From JAACFF01 sp963807975 (lineage in GTDB: Bacteria; Chloroflexota; Anaerolineae; Promineifilales; Promineifilaceae), in contig CAWEDV010000001.1 of assembly GCA_963807975.1 (NCBI GenBank), forward strand, positions 2,542,001 through 2,606,000: DNA of 64,000 nt, written 5' to 3'. This document shows positions 1-6,957 of this stretch, in pieces; positions within the stretch are counted from its first letter, which is position 1, and every line of letters starts with the position of its first letter. A program made the position numbers and the translations under genes. The notes beneath the pieces are model-generated. The model saw nothing but the letters and a program-made list of their open reading frames with translations. It did no database searches and had not been told where the DNA came from.

Positions 1-896
1 CGCAAGCCTTGGGCAGCGGACAATACCTGATCAGGCGGTGCGGGGCTAATGGATCTGACTAAGTTTTGTAAAGACATGCTGGATATAACTTGATCGACCT
101 GCAGCTCCTTTGCCAAAGGCTTGCTTGAGTGGTTGGAATTGTGATCAAGCAGATGTACGCTGGCGATTCGATTGCCATGACGCACCAATTGCGTAGCCGT
201 AACCTGGCAGCGAACTTCGCCACCATTGTGTTCAATCTCCTCTTTAAATGCCTGCCACATCATCCCCGGCCCATGAACGGGGTAGTAAAATTCATTGATC
301 AAGCTCTTTACATTCTGGCCGCCACCGAAGATCGCGTTTTTCACGGCCGAACTCAAAGAGAGACCCTTAATTCGTTGTGCAGCCCACTCAGCGCGAATCT
401 GATCCGTTGCAATACCCCACACTTTTTCAGTATAGCTCTTGAAAAAGGTGTCGAAGAGTCGTTTGCCAAAGCGATTAGTCACCCACTGATCGAATGATGT
501 TTCTTCTGCGGAAGGCAAAAGCCGGGCGGACAGATAGCTGAGCAGAATTCGTGCGCTTTCCCCAAAGCCCAGCTGGGAAAGAGTCGGCATCAACTGTAGA
601 GGATATGGGAAAAAGCGTTGGTTGTAATAAATGCGCGACAAGCGCGGACGTTCCTCAAATTCATCTCCCAACATCGTCTGCCATAGTTGGTTGATTGATG
701 GTATCTGAGTGTAAAAACGGTGCCCCCCAATATCGAAACGGTATCCCTTATACTGTTCTGTGCGCGATATTCCACCCACATTTGGCAGATGCTCTATGAC
801 AAGCGGCTGAAATCCACAGTTGTTTAGCTCATGGGCCGCAGCCAATCCCGCCGGCCCAGCCCCAATAAGAAAAATGCTCTGATCAGTTGTAGTCAA
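1..896 (-). CDS. FAD/NAD(P)-dependent amine oxidoreductase (UDP-galactopyranose mutase / protoporphyrinogen oxidase-like), 3' end outside window
   Basis: The minus strand is open from a TTG codon at 896 to the window edge, about 298 codons, and the C-terminus is missing. The N-terminus carries a dinucleotide-binding Rossmann motif, LIGAGPAGLAAAHEL. It is followed by a GGIS segment and an FDIGGHRFY segment typical of FAD-binding amine oxidases and UDP-galactopyranose-mutase-like proteins. Further in is SYTEKVWG, a signature of a subfamily often found near glycan or lipid genes. An in-frame TGA lies only four codons upstream and no ATG or GTG lies between, so TTG is the only sensible start; a weak AGGT lies just before it. 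It lies 121 bases downstream of the SDR gene on the same strand, so they may be co-transcribed. The substrate cannot be read from sequence. Confidence 0.8.
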   Translation of the reverse strand, partial: MTTTDQSIFLIGAGPAGLAAAHELNNCGFQPLVIEHLPNVGGISRTEQYKGYRFDIGGHRFYTQIPSINQLWQTMLGDEFEERPRLSRIYYNQRFFPYPLQLMPTLSQLGFGESARILLSYLSARLLPSAEETSFDQWVTNRFGKRLFDTFFKSYTEKVWGIATDQIRAEWAAQRIKGLSLSSAVKNAIFGGGQNVKSLINEFYYPVHGPGMMWQAFKEEIEHNGGEVRCQVTATQLVRHGNRIASVHLLDHNSNHSSKPLAKELQVDQVISSMSLQNLVRSISPAPPDQVLSAAQGL

Positions 897-1017
897 CGTT
901 ACCTGTCAATATTGTGATAGTCACAGTTCCCTTATCCAAGAGGTTCGTGAATGTTAGATTATGAGCGCATGATCCAAGAAATGTCATGCGACCAGGTTCA
1001 AAAAGCTTTTACCCTGC

Positions 1018-1776
1018 TCATGTACCAACGACAATGCCGCCATCTACGCGCAGTACATCACCGGTGATGAAACTGGCTTCGTCTGACGCTAAGAAGAGAT
1101 AGGCGTTGGCAATATCGCGCGGCTTACCTAAACGACGCAATGGCGTATGCGACTTCATACCCTCCAATATTCTTTCCGGCATCTGCATGACCATTTCTGT
1201 AGCCGTAAAACCCGGGGCCACGGCGTTGACGCGGATACCATAACGACCGAGTTCTCGCGACCAGACTTTAGTCATGCCGATTACGCCCGCTTTTGTGGCC
1301 ACGTAATTCGTCTGGCCAAAATTACCGTCTAGTCCAACGATGGAGGTGGCGTTTAATATGACGCCGCTCCCCTGAGCGATCATCTGTGGTACCACGGCCT
1401 GGGTGCAGTTGAATACGCCCTTCAGATTGACGGAGATGACTAGGTCAAAACTTTCCTCCGTCATTTGAGCCACAACTTCGCCATTTTTCCACTTGATTAG
1501 CTGGCTGTCACGTAGAACGCCGGCATTGTTAACCAGAACGTCAATACGGCCGTATTCATCAACCACGCCATCCACCCACTCTTGGACCGCCTGCCGATCG
1601 CTGATATCGACCGGATGAAAAGCGATGCCCAATGCTTCGGCGGTGGCCTCGCCGGCTGAGGAGTTGATATCACAAATGACGACGACTGCCCCTTCTTCGG
1701 CATATCGCTGCGCAGTGGCCTTGCCGATTCCAGCCGCTCCACCGGTGATCAAAGCTACTTTGTCCTTGAGTCGCAT
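1018..1776 (-). CDS. SDR-family NAD(P)-dependent oxidoreductase, FabG-like
   Basis: This is a 252-residue classical short-chain dehydrogenase/reductase, normal length for the family. The cofactor motif TGGAAGIGKA is near the N-terminus, followed by NNAG in the central sheet. The catalytic set is Ser in NATSIVG and YxxxK in YVATK, and the C-terminus ends in the usual GDVLRVDGG. FabG-type enzymes reduce 3-oxoacyl thioesters, but many relatives act on other alcohols, so the substrate is uncertain. I prefer the ATG at 1776 over the in-frame ATG at 1788, because GGAGG sits five bases before 1776 and lies inside the longer version. It is a soluble cytoplasmic enzyme. The neighbouring crotonase and LLM oxidoreductase are on the other strand. 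Confidence 0.9.
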   Translation of the reverse strand: MRLKDKVALITGGAAGIGKATAQRYAEEGAVVVICDINSSAGEATAEALGIAFHPVDISDRQAVQEWVDGVVDEYGRIDVLVNNAGVLRDSQLIKWKNGEVVAQMTEESFDLVISVNLKGVFNCTQAVVPQMIAQGSGVILNATSIVGLDGNFGQTNYVATKAGVIGMTKVWSRELGRYGIRVNAVAPGFTATEMVMQMPERILEGMKSHTPLRRLGKPRDIANAYLFLASDEASFITGDVLRVDGGIVVGT

Positions 1777-2012
1777 CGAATCCTCCATTTCACTCGCCTA
1801 AGATCAAAAATCGGCTCTTTAAAATTATTGTCAATAAATCTCTTCAAGGTAAAGACCTGACTTCTAAAACCGGATACTGTAAGCTGCTTGATAATTCACA
1901 CTCAAAAATTCGCTCCCACTTAATGCCCTCCGCTGTCCATATGCGGCAAAAAGATTTTACCTCGTTTTAGGGCGCGAACGCGAATGAATGGTTCGCTCTA
2001 CTATCAGTCCAC

Positions 2013-2789
2013 ATGATCAGTTATAATCTTGTGATGCTGGTAATTCTAGAAAAAGAAGCGCCCCTGGCGACGATCACCTTGAACCGTCCCCAGCGCCACA
2101 ACAGCCTTGTGCCTGCGCTGCTGCACGAGCTGCTGGAAGCGATTGGGGCTGTGGATGCGGACCCGGATATTTCTGTCTTGCTGCTGCAGGCCAACGGCCG
2201 TTCTTTTTCCACCGGTGGTGATGTACGCGTTTTCTATGATCAGCGGGCCAACCTGGCGGCGTATGCCCAGGAGATCGTGGGTCTGTTGAACAAAGTGATC
2301 CTGCGTATGCTGGAACTGCGCCTGCCTATCGTGACCGCCGTGCACGGCATGGTATCCGGCGATTCGCTCGGTTTCTTGCTCGCTTCCGATATCGTTTTGA
2401 TTGCCCCGGGAGCGAATATTACGCCCTGGTACAGTGTTCTTGGTTTCAGCCCCAACGGAGGGTGGACGGCGCTGCTGCCCACGTTGATCGGCCAGCGTCG
2501 CACGGCGGAAATCCTGATCCAGAATCGCGCCATTTCCCCGCAGGCGGCTGTGGCCTATGGTCTGGCCAACCGGGTCGTGGCCGCGGGGTTAATTCGCTTA
2601 ACGGCGCGCCGCATCGCCACTGAGATCGCCGAAAAGTCAGCGGGCAGCATTCGCGCCACGAAAGCACTATTGAACGGCCGTTATCCAAACTTGGAGCAAG
2701 CCCTGGAGGCCGAATGCACCGAGTTTGTACGCCAGATCCAGACCGCAGAAGCACAGCAGGGCATGGCCAAATTCTTGGGTCTCCCCTGA
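2013..2789 (+). CDS. Crotonase-fold (enoyl-CoA hydratase/isomerase family) protein lacking both canonical catalytic glutamates
   Basis: A 258-residue protein with the crotonase fold: TLNRPQRHNSL at the N-terminus, an FSTGGDV oxyanion-hole segment, and HGMVSGDSLGF where family members have NGxxxGGGxEL. Aligned by eye to rat mitochondrial enoyl-CoA hydratase, the Glu144 position is Gly and the Glu164 position is Tyr. Ordinary hydration by this pair is therefore unlikely; the acyl-CoA fold and oxyanion hole may serve another reaction. An in-frame ATG at 2034 is an equally good start, and neither start has a clear Shine-Dalgarno sequence. The LLM gene follows after 29 bases on the same strand, suggesting a two-gene operon. 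Confidence 0.85.
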   Translation: MISYNLVMLVILEKEAPLATITLNRPQRHNSLVPALLHELLEAIGAVDADPDISVLLLQANGRSFSTGGDVRVFYDQRANLAAYAQEIVGLLNKVILRMLELRLPIVTAVHGMVSGDSLGFLLASDIVLIAPGANITPWYSVLGFSPNGGWTALLPTLIGQRRTAEILIQNRAISPQAAVAYGLANRVVAAGLIRLTARRIATEIAEKSAGSIRATKALLNGRYPNLEQALEAECTEFVRQIQTAEAQQGMAKFLGLP

Positions 2790-2818
2790 CCCACTTAACA
2801 AAGGAAGGAATAGACATC

Positions 2819-3583
2819 ATGATCAAACGACGAGTCGGTGTTCAACTGCATCCCCAACACACAACCTATGAATCATTCGCTAGTGCTGTGCGCCAGGTTG
2901 AGGACCTGGGTGTGGATTCGATCTGGAATTGGGACCACTTTTTCCCGCTCTACGGTGAACCTGATGGTCCTCACTTTGAGGGCTGGACACTCCTGACAGC
3001 CATGGCCATGCTCACCGAGAGAGCGGAAATCGGCTGTTTGGTGACCTGCAACAGCTACCGCAACGCCTCCCTGCTGACCCATATGGCCAAAACCGTGGAC
3101 CATATCAGTAATGGCCGGCTCATATTGGGCATGGGCGCCGGATGGTTTGAGCACGATTACGAGCAGTTTGGCTATGCCTTCGGCACAGCCGGAAGCCGCC
3201 TGCGCGCTCTAGGCGAGGCGCTGCCCCTGATTAAACAGCGCATGGCCGAGGAAGTGCCGCCCCCGTTGCGCAATCCGATCCCAATCTTGATCGGTGGGGG
3301 TGGGGAAAAAGTAACGCTGAAACTTACAGCGCAGTATGCTGACCTGTGGAACGGCTTTGGCCCGCCAGAAACCTGGGCCCATAAGAATAAGGTGCTGACC
3401 CAGTGGTGCGAAGAAGTCGGCCGTGATCCGGCTGATATCGAACGAACTGTACACCTCGAGGATAATGTTGATTCGGCCACACTCGATGCGTTCGCCGCGT
3501 CCGGAGCGACCCATTTTATCCTGGGTCTGGGTGAGCCGTGGAATTTTGAGCTCGTCGAGAAGCTGCTCGCCTGGCGTGATTAG
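2819..3583 (+). CDS. LLM-class (luciferase-like) F420-dependent oxidoreductase
   Basis: A 254-residue luciferase-like monooxygenase-fold protein. The segments SIWNWDHFFP, the AEIGCLVTCNSYRN barrel strand, and GRLILGMGAGWFEHDYEQFG are characteristic of LLM-class enzymes, many of which use coenzyme F420 while others use FMN. The reading frame is open upstream to 2714, but the ATG at 2819 has a strong GGAAGG ribosome site about nine bases before it and matches the family N-terminus, so I start there. It lies just after the crotonase gene and probably shares its transcript. Substrate unknown; a role in fatty-acid or xenobiotic oxidation is only inference from the neighbours. Confidence 0.88.
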   Translation: MIKRRVGVQLHPQHTTYESFASAVRQVEDLGVDSIWNWDHFFPLYGEPDGPHFEGWTLLTAMAMLTERAEIGCLVTCNSYRNASLLTHMAKTVDHISNGRLILGMGAGWFEHDYEQFGYAFGTAGSRLRALGEALPLIKQRMAEEVPPPLRNPIPILIGGGGEKVTLKLTAQYADLWNGFGPPETWAHKNKVLTQWCEEVGRDPADIERTVHLEDNVDSATLDAFAASGATHFILGLGEPWNFELVEKLLAWRD

Positions 3584-3634
3584 GCCTGATAAGGATCGTT
3601 TGCTAGTGCGGCTGAATTAAGGTGCAAAAAAAAA

Positions 3635-3663
3635 GGCGCCAGGGGCAAATTTTCCCTGGCGCC
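3635..3663 (-). terminator. Rho-independent terminator for the secreted-paralog pair
   Basis: A perfect 10-base stem, GGCGCCAGGG pairing with CCCTGGCGCC around a 9-base loop, is preceded on the plus strand by nine A residues (3626-3634). Read leftward this is a GC stem followed by a U run, just downstream of the minus-strand gene that ends at 3709. Confidence 0.88.
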
Positions 3664-3708
3664 CACAAATACGCTGTCCGAAGGCGGAATATGCGCAGCG
3701 CATAGACT

Positions 3709-4227
3709 CTAATTGTGAGGACTGGACATTTGGGCCATTGGCATCAAAGGCTGATCAGGCCAGGCAACTTCTATAGCATGAGATGTGTTTTTCGCCACCC
3801 AACCATATTTCTTCTTCTTGGGCGCATGGTTCAGAATTTTCATTTTGACCGGTTTTGCTCCTGGTCCCGAGTAATAGAGAACCTCCACCCATACCGCATC
3901 ACGCGGTAAATCGAGATTGGAAATCCAACCGCTGTCCACCTCACCTCCACGTGCATACCACGAGGCCAGCTGACCGCCGTCTGCATTATTGATGACATAA
4001 AGACCGCGGCGCGCCTTATGCATAGCTACCTCGAAATCGATGCGTACGGCCGCGCCAGATGGCTCCTTATAAACTTTATTCAGCCAAGCGCCACCTTCAG
4101 TCTTGGGCGGTTTCTGATCATCAGTGTGACCATCATTCAAACCTGATGCCCCAACCAGTCCAACAGCAAACAACATGACAACAGCCGCAACCGTGACCAG
4201 GGTTGTCACTAAAGCGATCTTTTTCAT
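3709..4227 (-). CDS. Secreted hypothetical protein, paralog of the next gene upstream
   Basis: A 172-residue protein with an N-terminal signal peptide or anchor (MKK, then a long hydrophobic run ending near VGASG). The mature part is a roughly 120-residue domain shared with the upstream minus-strand gene: an FEV..HKA..G.YV segment, a DSGWI turn, VWVEV.YY.GP, MKILN.AP, and a HAIEVAWPD end. It resembles a small beta-sandwich but I do not recognise a named family. AAAGGAG lies six bases before the ATG. It follows the paralog by 78 bases and ends at a strong terminator, so the two form an operon from tandem duplication. No catalytic residues are evident; it may be a surface or matrix protein. Confidence 0.75.
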   Translation of the reverse strand: MKKIALVTTLVTVAAVVMLFAVGLVGASGLNDGHTDDQKPPKTEGGAWLNKVYKEPSGAAVRIDFEVAMHKARRGLYVINNADGGQLASWYARGGEVDSGWISNLDLPRDAVWVEVLYYSGPGAKPVKMKILNHAPKKKKYGWVAKNTSHAIEVAWPDQPLMPMAQMSSPHN

Positions 4228-4305
4228 ACCTCACTCCTTTACTGAATTATTTTACCACCCCAAGGGGTCTCTAGAAATTTTCTGATCATTCGTCAATTAT
4301 GCCAA

Positions 4306-5022
4306 CTAACCACCCGGTCTTCCCGGCATGCCACCCGGTCCACCCATCATGCCGCCTGGTCCGCCCATCATGCCGCCCGGTCCGCCCATCATGCCGCCCG
4401 GTCCGCCTATCATGCCGCCTGGTCCCCCCATCATGCCGCCCGGTCCGCCCATCATGCCGCCTGGTCCGCCCATCATGCCATAGGTTGGCCATGCCGCGCC
4501 ATCCGGCATCACGGGCATACTGTCTGGCGGCATCACCGGCATATCTGGCCAGGCCACTTCGATCGCATGGGCCATCCCCTGGGATACCCAACCATACGCT
4601 GTGCCCGGAGCCGGATTCAAGATCTTCATCACGATCGGCGCTCCATGAGGGCCAGGGTAGTACACGACTTCCACCCACACCGTCTTGCGCGTGAGTTCAA
4701 TACCGTTGATCCAACCGCTGTCCGTTGCCCCAGGATACGCATGCCAGGATGCTATTTCATCTCCATCCACATAGCGCACGACATAGGTCCCGCCCTTCGC
4801 TTTGTGTCCGCCAACTTCAAAATTGATCCGTAAAGCTGTGCCACCTGGCTCAGCTTCAGCGCCTACGTCTGCTTCTCCACCACTCCAGCCGCCTGGTACT
4901 TCTTCTCCCCAGCCAGGAGGACCCATTTGCTGAGGTGCTTCAGCGCTGGCGGAACCAGCTGCCAGCAGCAGCAGGAGGGCAACCAATCCAAATAGAACGC
5001 TCACATGTGCCAGTTTCTTCAT
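4306..5022 (-). CDS. Secreted hypothetical protein with Met/Gly/Pro-rich repeat tail
   Basis: A 238-residue protein with a clear signal peptide (MKKLAHVSVLF, cleavage near ASAEA). A Gly/Glu-rich linker is followed by the same roughly 120-residue domain as the downstream paralog (FEVGGHKAKGGTYVV, DSGWI, VWVEVVYYPGP, MKILNPAP, HAIEVAWPD). The C-terminal 56 residues are eight copies of a 7-residue unit, mostly MMGGPGG, ending at the stop codon. GGGAG lies before the ATG. Family unknown. Methionine-rich repeats can bind Cu(I), and Gly/Pro repeats can form extended fibres; both are inference only. The repeats make long open frames on the other strand, which I regard as artefacts. Confidence 0.75.
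   Translation of the reverse strand: MKKLAHVSVLFGLVALLLLLAAGSASAEAPQQMGPPGWGEEVPGGWSGGEADVGAEAEPGGTALRINFEVGGHKAKGGTYVVRYVDGDEIASWHAYPGATDSGWINGIELTRKTVWVEVVYYPGPHGAPIVMKILNPAPGTAYGWVSQGMAHAIEVAWPDMPVMPPDSMPVMPDGAAWPTYGMMGGPGGMMGGPGGMMGGPGGMIGGPGGMMGGPGGMMGGPGGMMGGPGGMPGRPGG
4309..4476 (-). repeat. Eight in-frame 21-bp tandem repeats encoding MMGGPGG-type units
   Basis: Eight consecutive 21-base units code for MMGGPGG three times, MIGGPGG, MMGGPGG three times and finally MPGRPGG. The copies are nearly identical at DNA level, with third-position changes, so copy number may vary between strains. The domain-sharing neighbour has no such tail. Confidence 0.9.
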
Positions 5023-5341
5023 GTCAATCTCCCTTTGAGAACGCTAATAGATCACATTATGGGTTAGAAAACGTGAAATTTCCATAAACATTGCGGGAAT
5101 TTCGCAGAAGAAACGTCAATCAATTATCATGCCCCGTAGACGGGCACTGTTCTAGCCATGTGCACGACCAAAATCAACATAACAATATCAAACAACATCC
5201 CGCGCACCAAACCCAATTTGGACATAGCGCTTCGATGGCATGTGTGCTCAGTGATGTTATTATCGTCTGCGTCTTGGCCAAGGCTACCCTAAGAGAGCCG
5301 CTTACGATAGTGCTTATCCGTAGGCAAACACCCTGCCAGAT

Positions 5342-5364
5342 GTTACAAACATGTTCATTGTAAC
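5342..5364. promoter_or_regulatory. Inverted repeat GTTACAA-N9-TTGTAAC, possible operator
   Basis: Perfect 7-base arms around a 9-base centre beginning with the palindrome ACATGT. It could be a repressor operator. A short T run follows on the plus strand, so a weak terminator is the alternative. It lies about 225 bases before the DUF6512 gene. Confidence 0.35.
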
Positions 5365-5372
5365 GTTTTTAT

Positions 5373-5388
5373 TGTGACGAAAGTCACG
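5373..5388. promoter_or_regulatory. CRP/FNR-like box TGTGA-N6-TCACG
   Basis: TGTGACGAAAGTCACG matches the TGTGA-N6-TCACA layout of CRP-family sites at nine of ten defined bases. It lies upstream of the five-gene cluster. One match in a long spacer is weak evidence, and no regulator of this family is encoded in the window. Confidence 0.35.
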
Positions 5389-5587
5389 TCTGTTTCTAAA
5401 GATGCTGACAACAGTATGACATTCCCTTATACTGACGTTATCGGGTTTTCTTCATAGTGTTTACGTTATTTCGATCCTTTCTAATTCATGGCGTAAACTC
5501 CAACGGTTGAACCTCAAGTCTTCTACCTTGGAACCTGATTTTGTTCTCTTTTCAGGATGGCTGAAAGCGATCAACAATGGTCTTGCT

Positions 5588-6169
5588 ATGAACATGCATC
5601 TTGTTGGATGGGAAATTGCCGGCTTTTTTTTCGTTCTTATTGTTGGTTCGCTGCTCCATTTTGCGTTTGAGCTGAGCAATTTTTGGAAGCCTGTCGCCCT
5701 ATTTGCGGCCGTCAATGAAAGCACTTGGGAACACCTCAAGATGGTGTTTTGGCCAGGGCTTTTTTTCTTTCTGATGCATTACTACTTTTTTAAGGATAAG
5801 GCGTGCGCGACCCGCTTTTGGTCTGCCAAGTCCGTTTGTCTCTTTCTAATGCCCTTAATCATCGCCGTTGGGTGGTATGGCGCCATAGCCCTCCTTGCGG
5901 AAAATAGCTTTGCCGTCAATATCGGCCTCTTCATTGGCGCCATAATCATAGGCCAGCTTGTAAGTTACCTAATGTTGTCCGCTAAGATACCAAATAGCTT
6001 CAGCCAACAACGATCGATAATTTTCATCGTGGTGCTGGCACTTGCTTTTGCGACTTTAACCTTTTTCCCACCGAAAATATTTCTATTTGAACATAAGGAT
6101 CTTGAAAACACGGGACAGTATGGGATTTTGGACAACTACGAAGACCTGCTCATCTTTGATGACAAGTAA
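5588..6169 (+). CDS. DUF6512-type multi-pass membrane protein
   Basis: A roughly 193-residue integral membrane protein with about six hydrophobic segments. The sequence GSLLHFAFEL followed by PVALFAAVNESTWEHLK is the hallmark I associate with DUF6512 membrane proteins, whose function is unknown. The frame is open back to a TTG at 5507, but the ATG at 5588 begins just before the first membrane segment, where relatives usually start; no clear ribosome site supports either. It is the first gene of a rightward cluster with a PlsY-like acyltransferase, a phosphotransferase-like enzyme and an ABC exporter. The charged, acidic C-terminus (about 25 residues) is probably cytoplasmic. Confidence 0.78.
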   Translation: MNMHLVGWEIAGFFFVLIVGSLLHFAFELSNFWKPVALFAAVNESTWEHLKMVFWPGLFFFLMHYYFFKDKACATRFWSAKSVCLFLMPLIIAVGWYGAIALLAENSFAVNIGLFIGAIIIGQLVSYLMLSAKIPNSFSQQRSIIFIVVLALAFATLTFFPPKIFLFEHKDLENTGQYGILDNYEDLLIFDDK

Positions 6170-6219
6170 ACCACACATACGCAGACTGAAATAAACAAGT
6201 ATATCAAGGAGGTTTGGGG

Positions 6220-6927
6220 ATGGCTTTTGAAATTTCGATCGCAGTCGCTGTGGTTAGCTATTTGATTGGCGCCCTTTCATTCGCCCGGATCATAACCTGG
6301 CTCGTCAAACCAGACGCAGATCTTGACCATGTCTTTATAGAGACCAACGATGACGGCCCTGGAACACAACTGCGCACAATGGGTGCTACCACTGCCTCAA
6401 TACAGTTGGGTTCACGCTGGGGATGCTTTATCGGCTGGATGGATATTCTCAAAGTAGCTGTTCCAACTTTGGCTGTAAAATTAATATTTCCAGAACAGCC
6501 CTACTACTTGATTGCGGCCATATTTGGGATGATTGGCCACAATTGGCCAGTATACTACAGGTTTAAGGGGGGAACGGGCATGTCTTCAATTTATGGGGGC
6601 GCTCTTGTGATTGATTTTGTTGGGGCCATCGTGTGCGCCGTACTGGGTTTATTCTTGGGGCTCTTCCTTGTGAAAGATATCATGATTGCCTACTTGTCGG
6701 GTCCATGGTTGCTAATACCTTGGTTCTGGTTCCGCACACGAGATCCATATCTGGTTGCCTACGCAGTTATTATCAACATTATCTTTATGCTGGCACTAAT
6801 ACCAGAAATTCGCGACCATATTCGATCACGTCGAGAAGGAAAGACTGAAATGAATACAGCGATGGAGAGTTTCCCTATGGGAAGGGGCATGCTCAAAATA
6901 ATGAAACGTTTCCGGTTAAGCAAATGA
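6220..6927 (+). CDS. PlsY-like glycerol-3-phosphate acyltransferase family membrane protein
   Basis: A 235-residue multi-pass membrane protein. GHNWPVYYRFKGGTG (residues about 106-120) matches the conserved GHxxPxxxxFKGGKG motif of PlsY, which transfers acyl groups from acyl-phosphate to glycerol-3-phosphate. The first PlsY motif (GSGNPGATN-like) is only loosely kept, as GPGTQLRTMGATT, and the protein has a longer C-terminal tail than housekeeping PlsY. The ATG at 6220 has AAGGAGG seven bases upstream; the open frame before it is not used. I infer a specialised paralog acting on a different acceptor, co-transcribed with the phosphotransferase-like gene 30 bases downstream. Confidence 0.82.
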   Translation: MAFEISIAVAVVSYLIGALSFARIITWLVKPDADLDHVFIETNDDGPGTQLRTMGATTASIQLGSRWGCFIGWMDILKVAVPTLAVKLIFPEQPYYLIAAIFGMIGHNWPVYYRFKGGTGMSSIYGGALVIDFVGAIVCAVLGLFLGLFLVKDIMIAYLSGPWLLIPWFWFRTRDPYLVAYAVIINIIFMLALIPEIRDHIRSRREGKTEMNTAMESFPMGRGMLKIMKRFRLSK

Positions 6928-6957
6928 AAGTGAGTGGACAAAACGCCTTCTTGAATC

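Larger units (their letters stand above)
5023..5587. other. Gene-free spacer between the secreted paralogs and the lipid-type operon
   Basis: This divergent spacer should hold promoters for both flanking operons. The small open frame at 5091-5363 has no ribosome site and no recognisable protein character, so I do not call it. Two palindromic sites lie at 5342-5364 and 5373-5388. I see no convincing -35/-10 pair. Confidence 0.5.

Noticed and set aside
129..497. Plus-strand open frame of 122 codons
   Set aside because: It is antisense to the amine-oxidoreductase gene, which has strong family motifs.
4309..4476. Tandem repeats as a possible CRISPR array
   Set aside because: Units are contiguous 21-mers without spacers and lie in frame within a gene.
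4286..4694. Long open frames on the plus strand and in another minus frame across the Met/Gly/Pro repeat region
   Set aside because: They are produced by the 21-bp repeats being open in several frames; they lack ribosome sites and signal peptides, while the 4306-5022 frame has both plus a paralog.
5091..5363. 90-codon open frame in the spacer
   Set aside because: No ribosome site, no hydrophobic or domain pattern, and it overlaps the palindromic sites.
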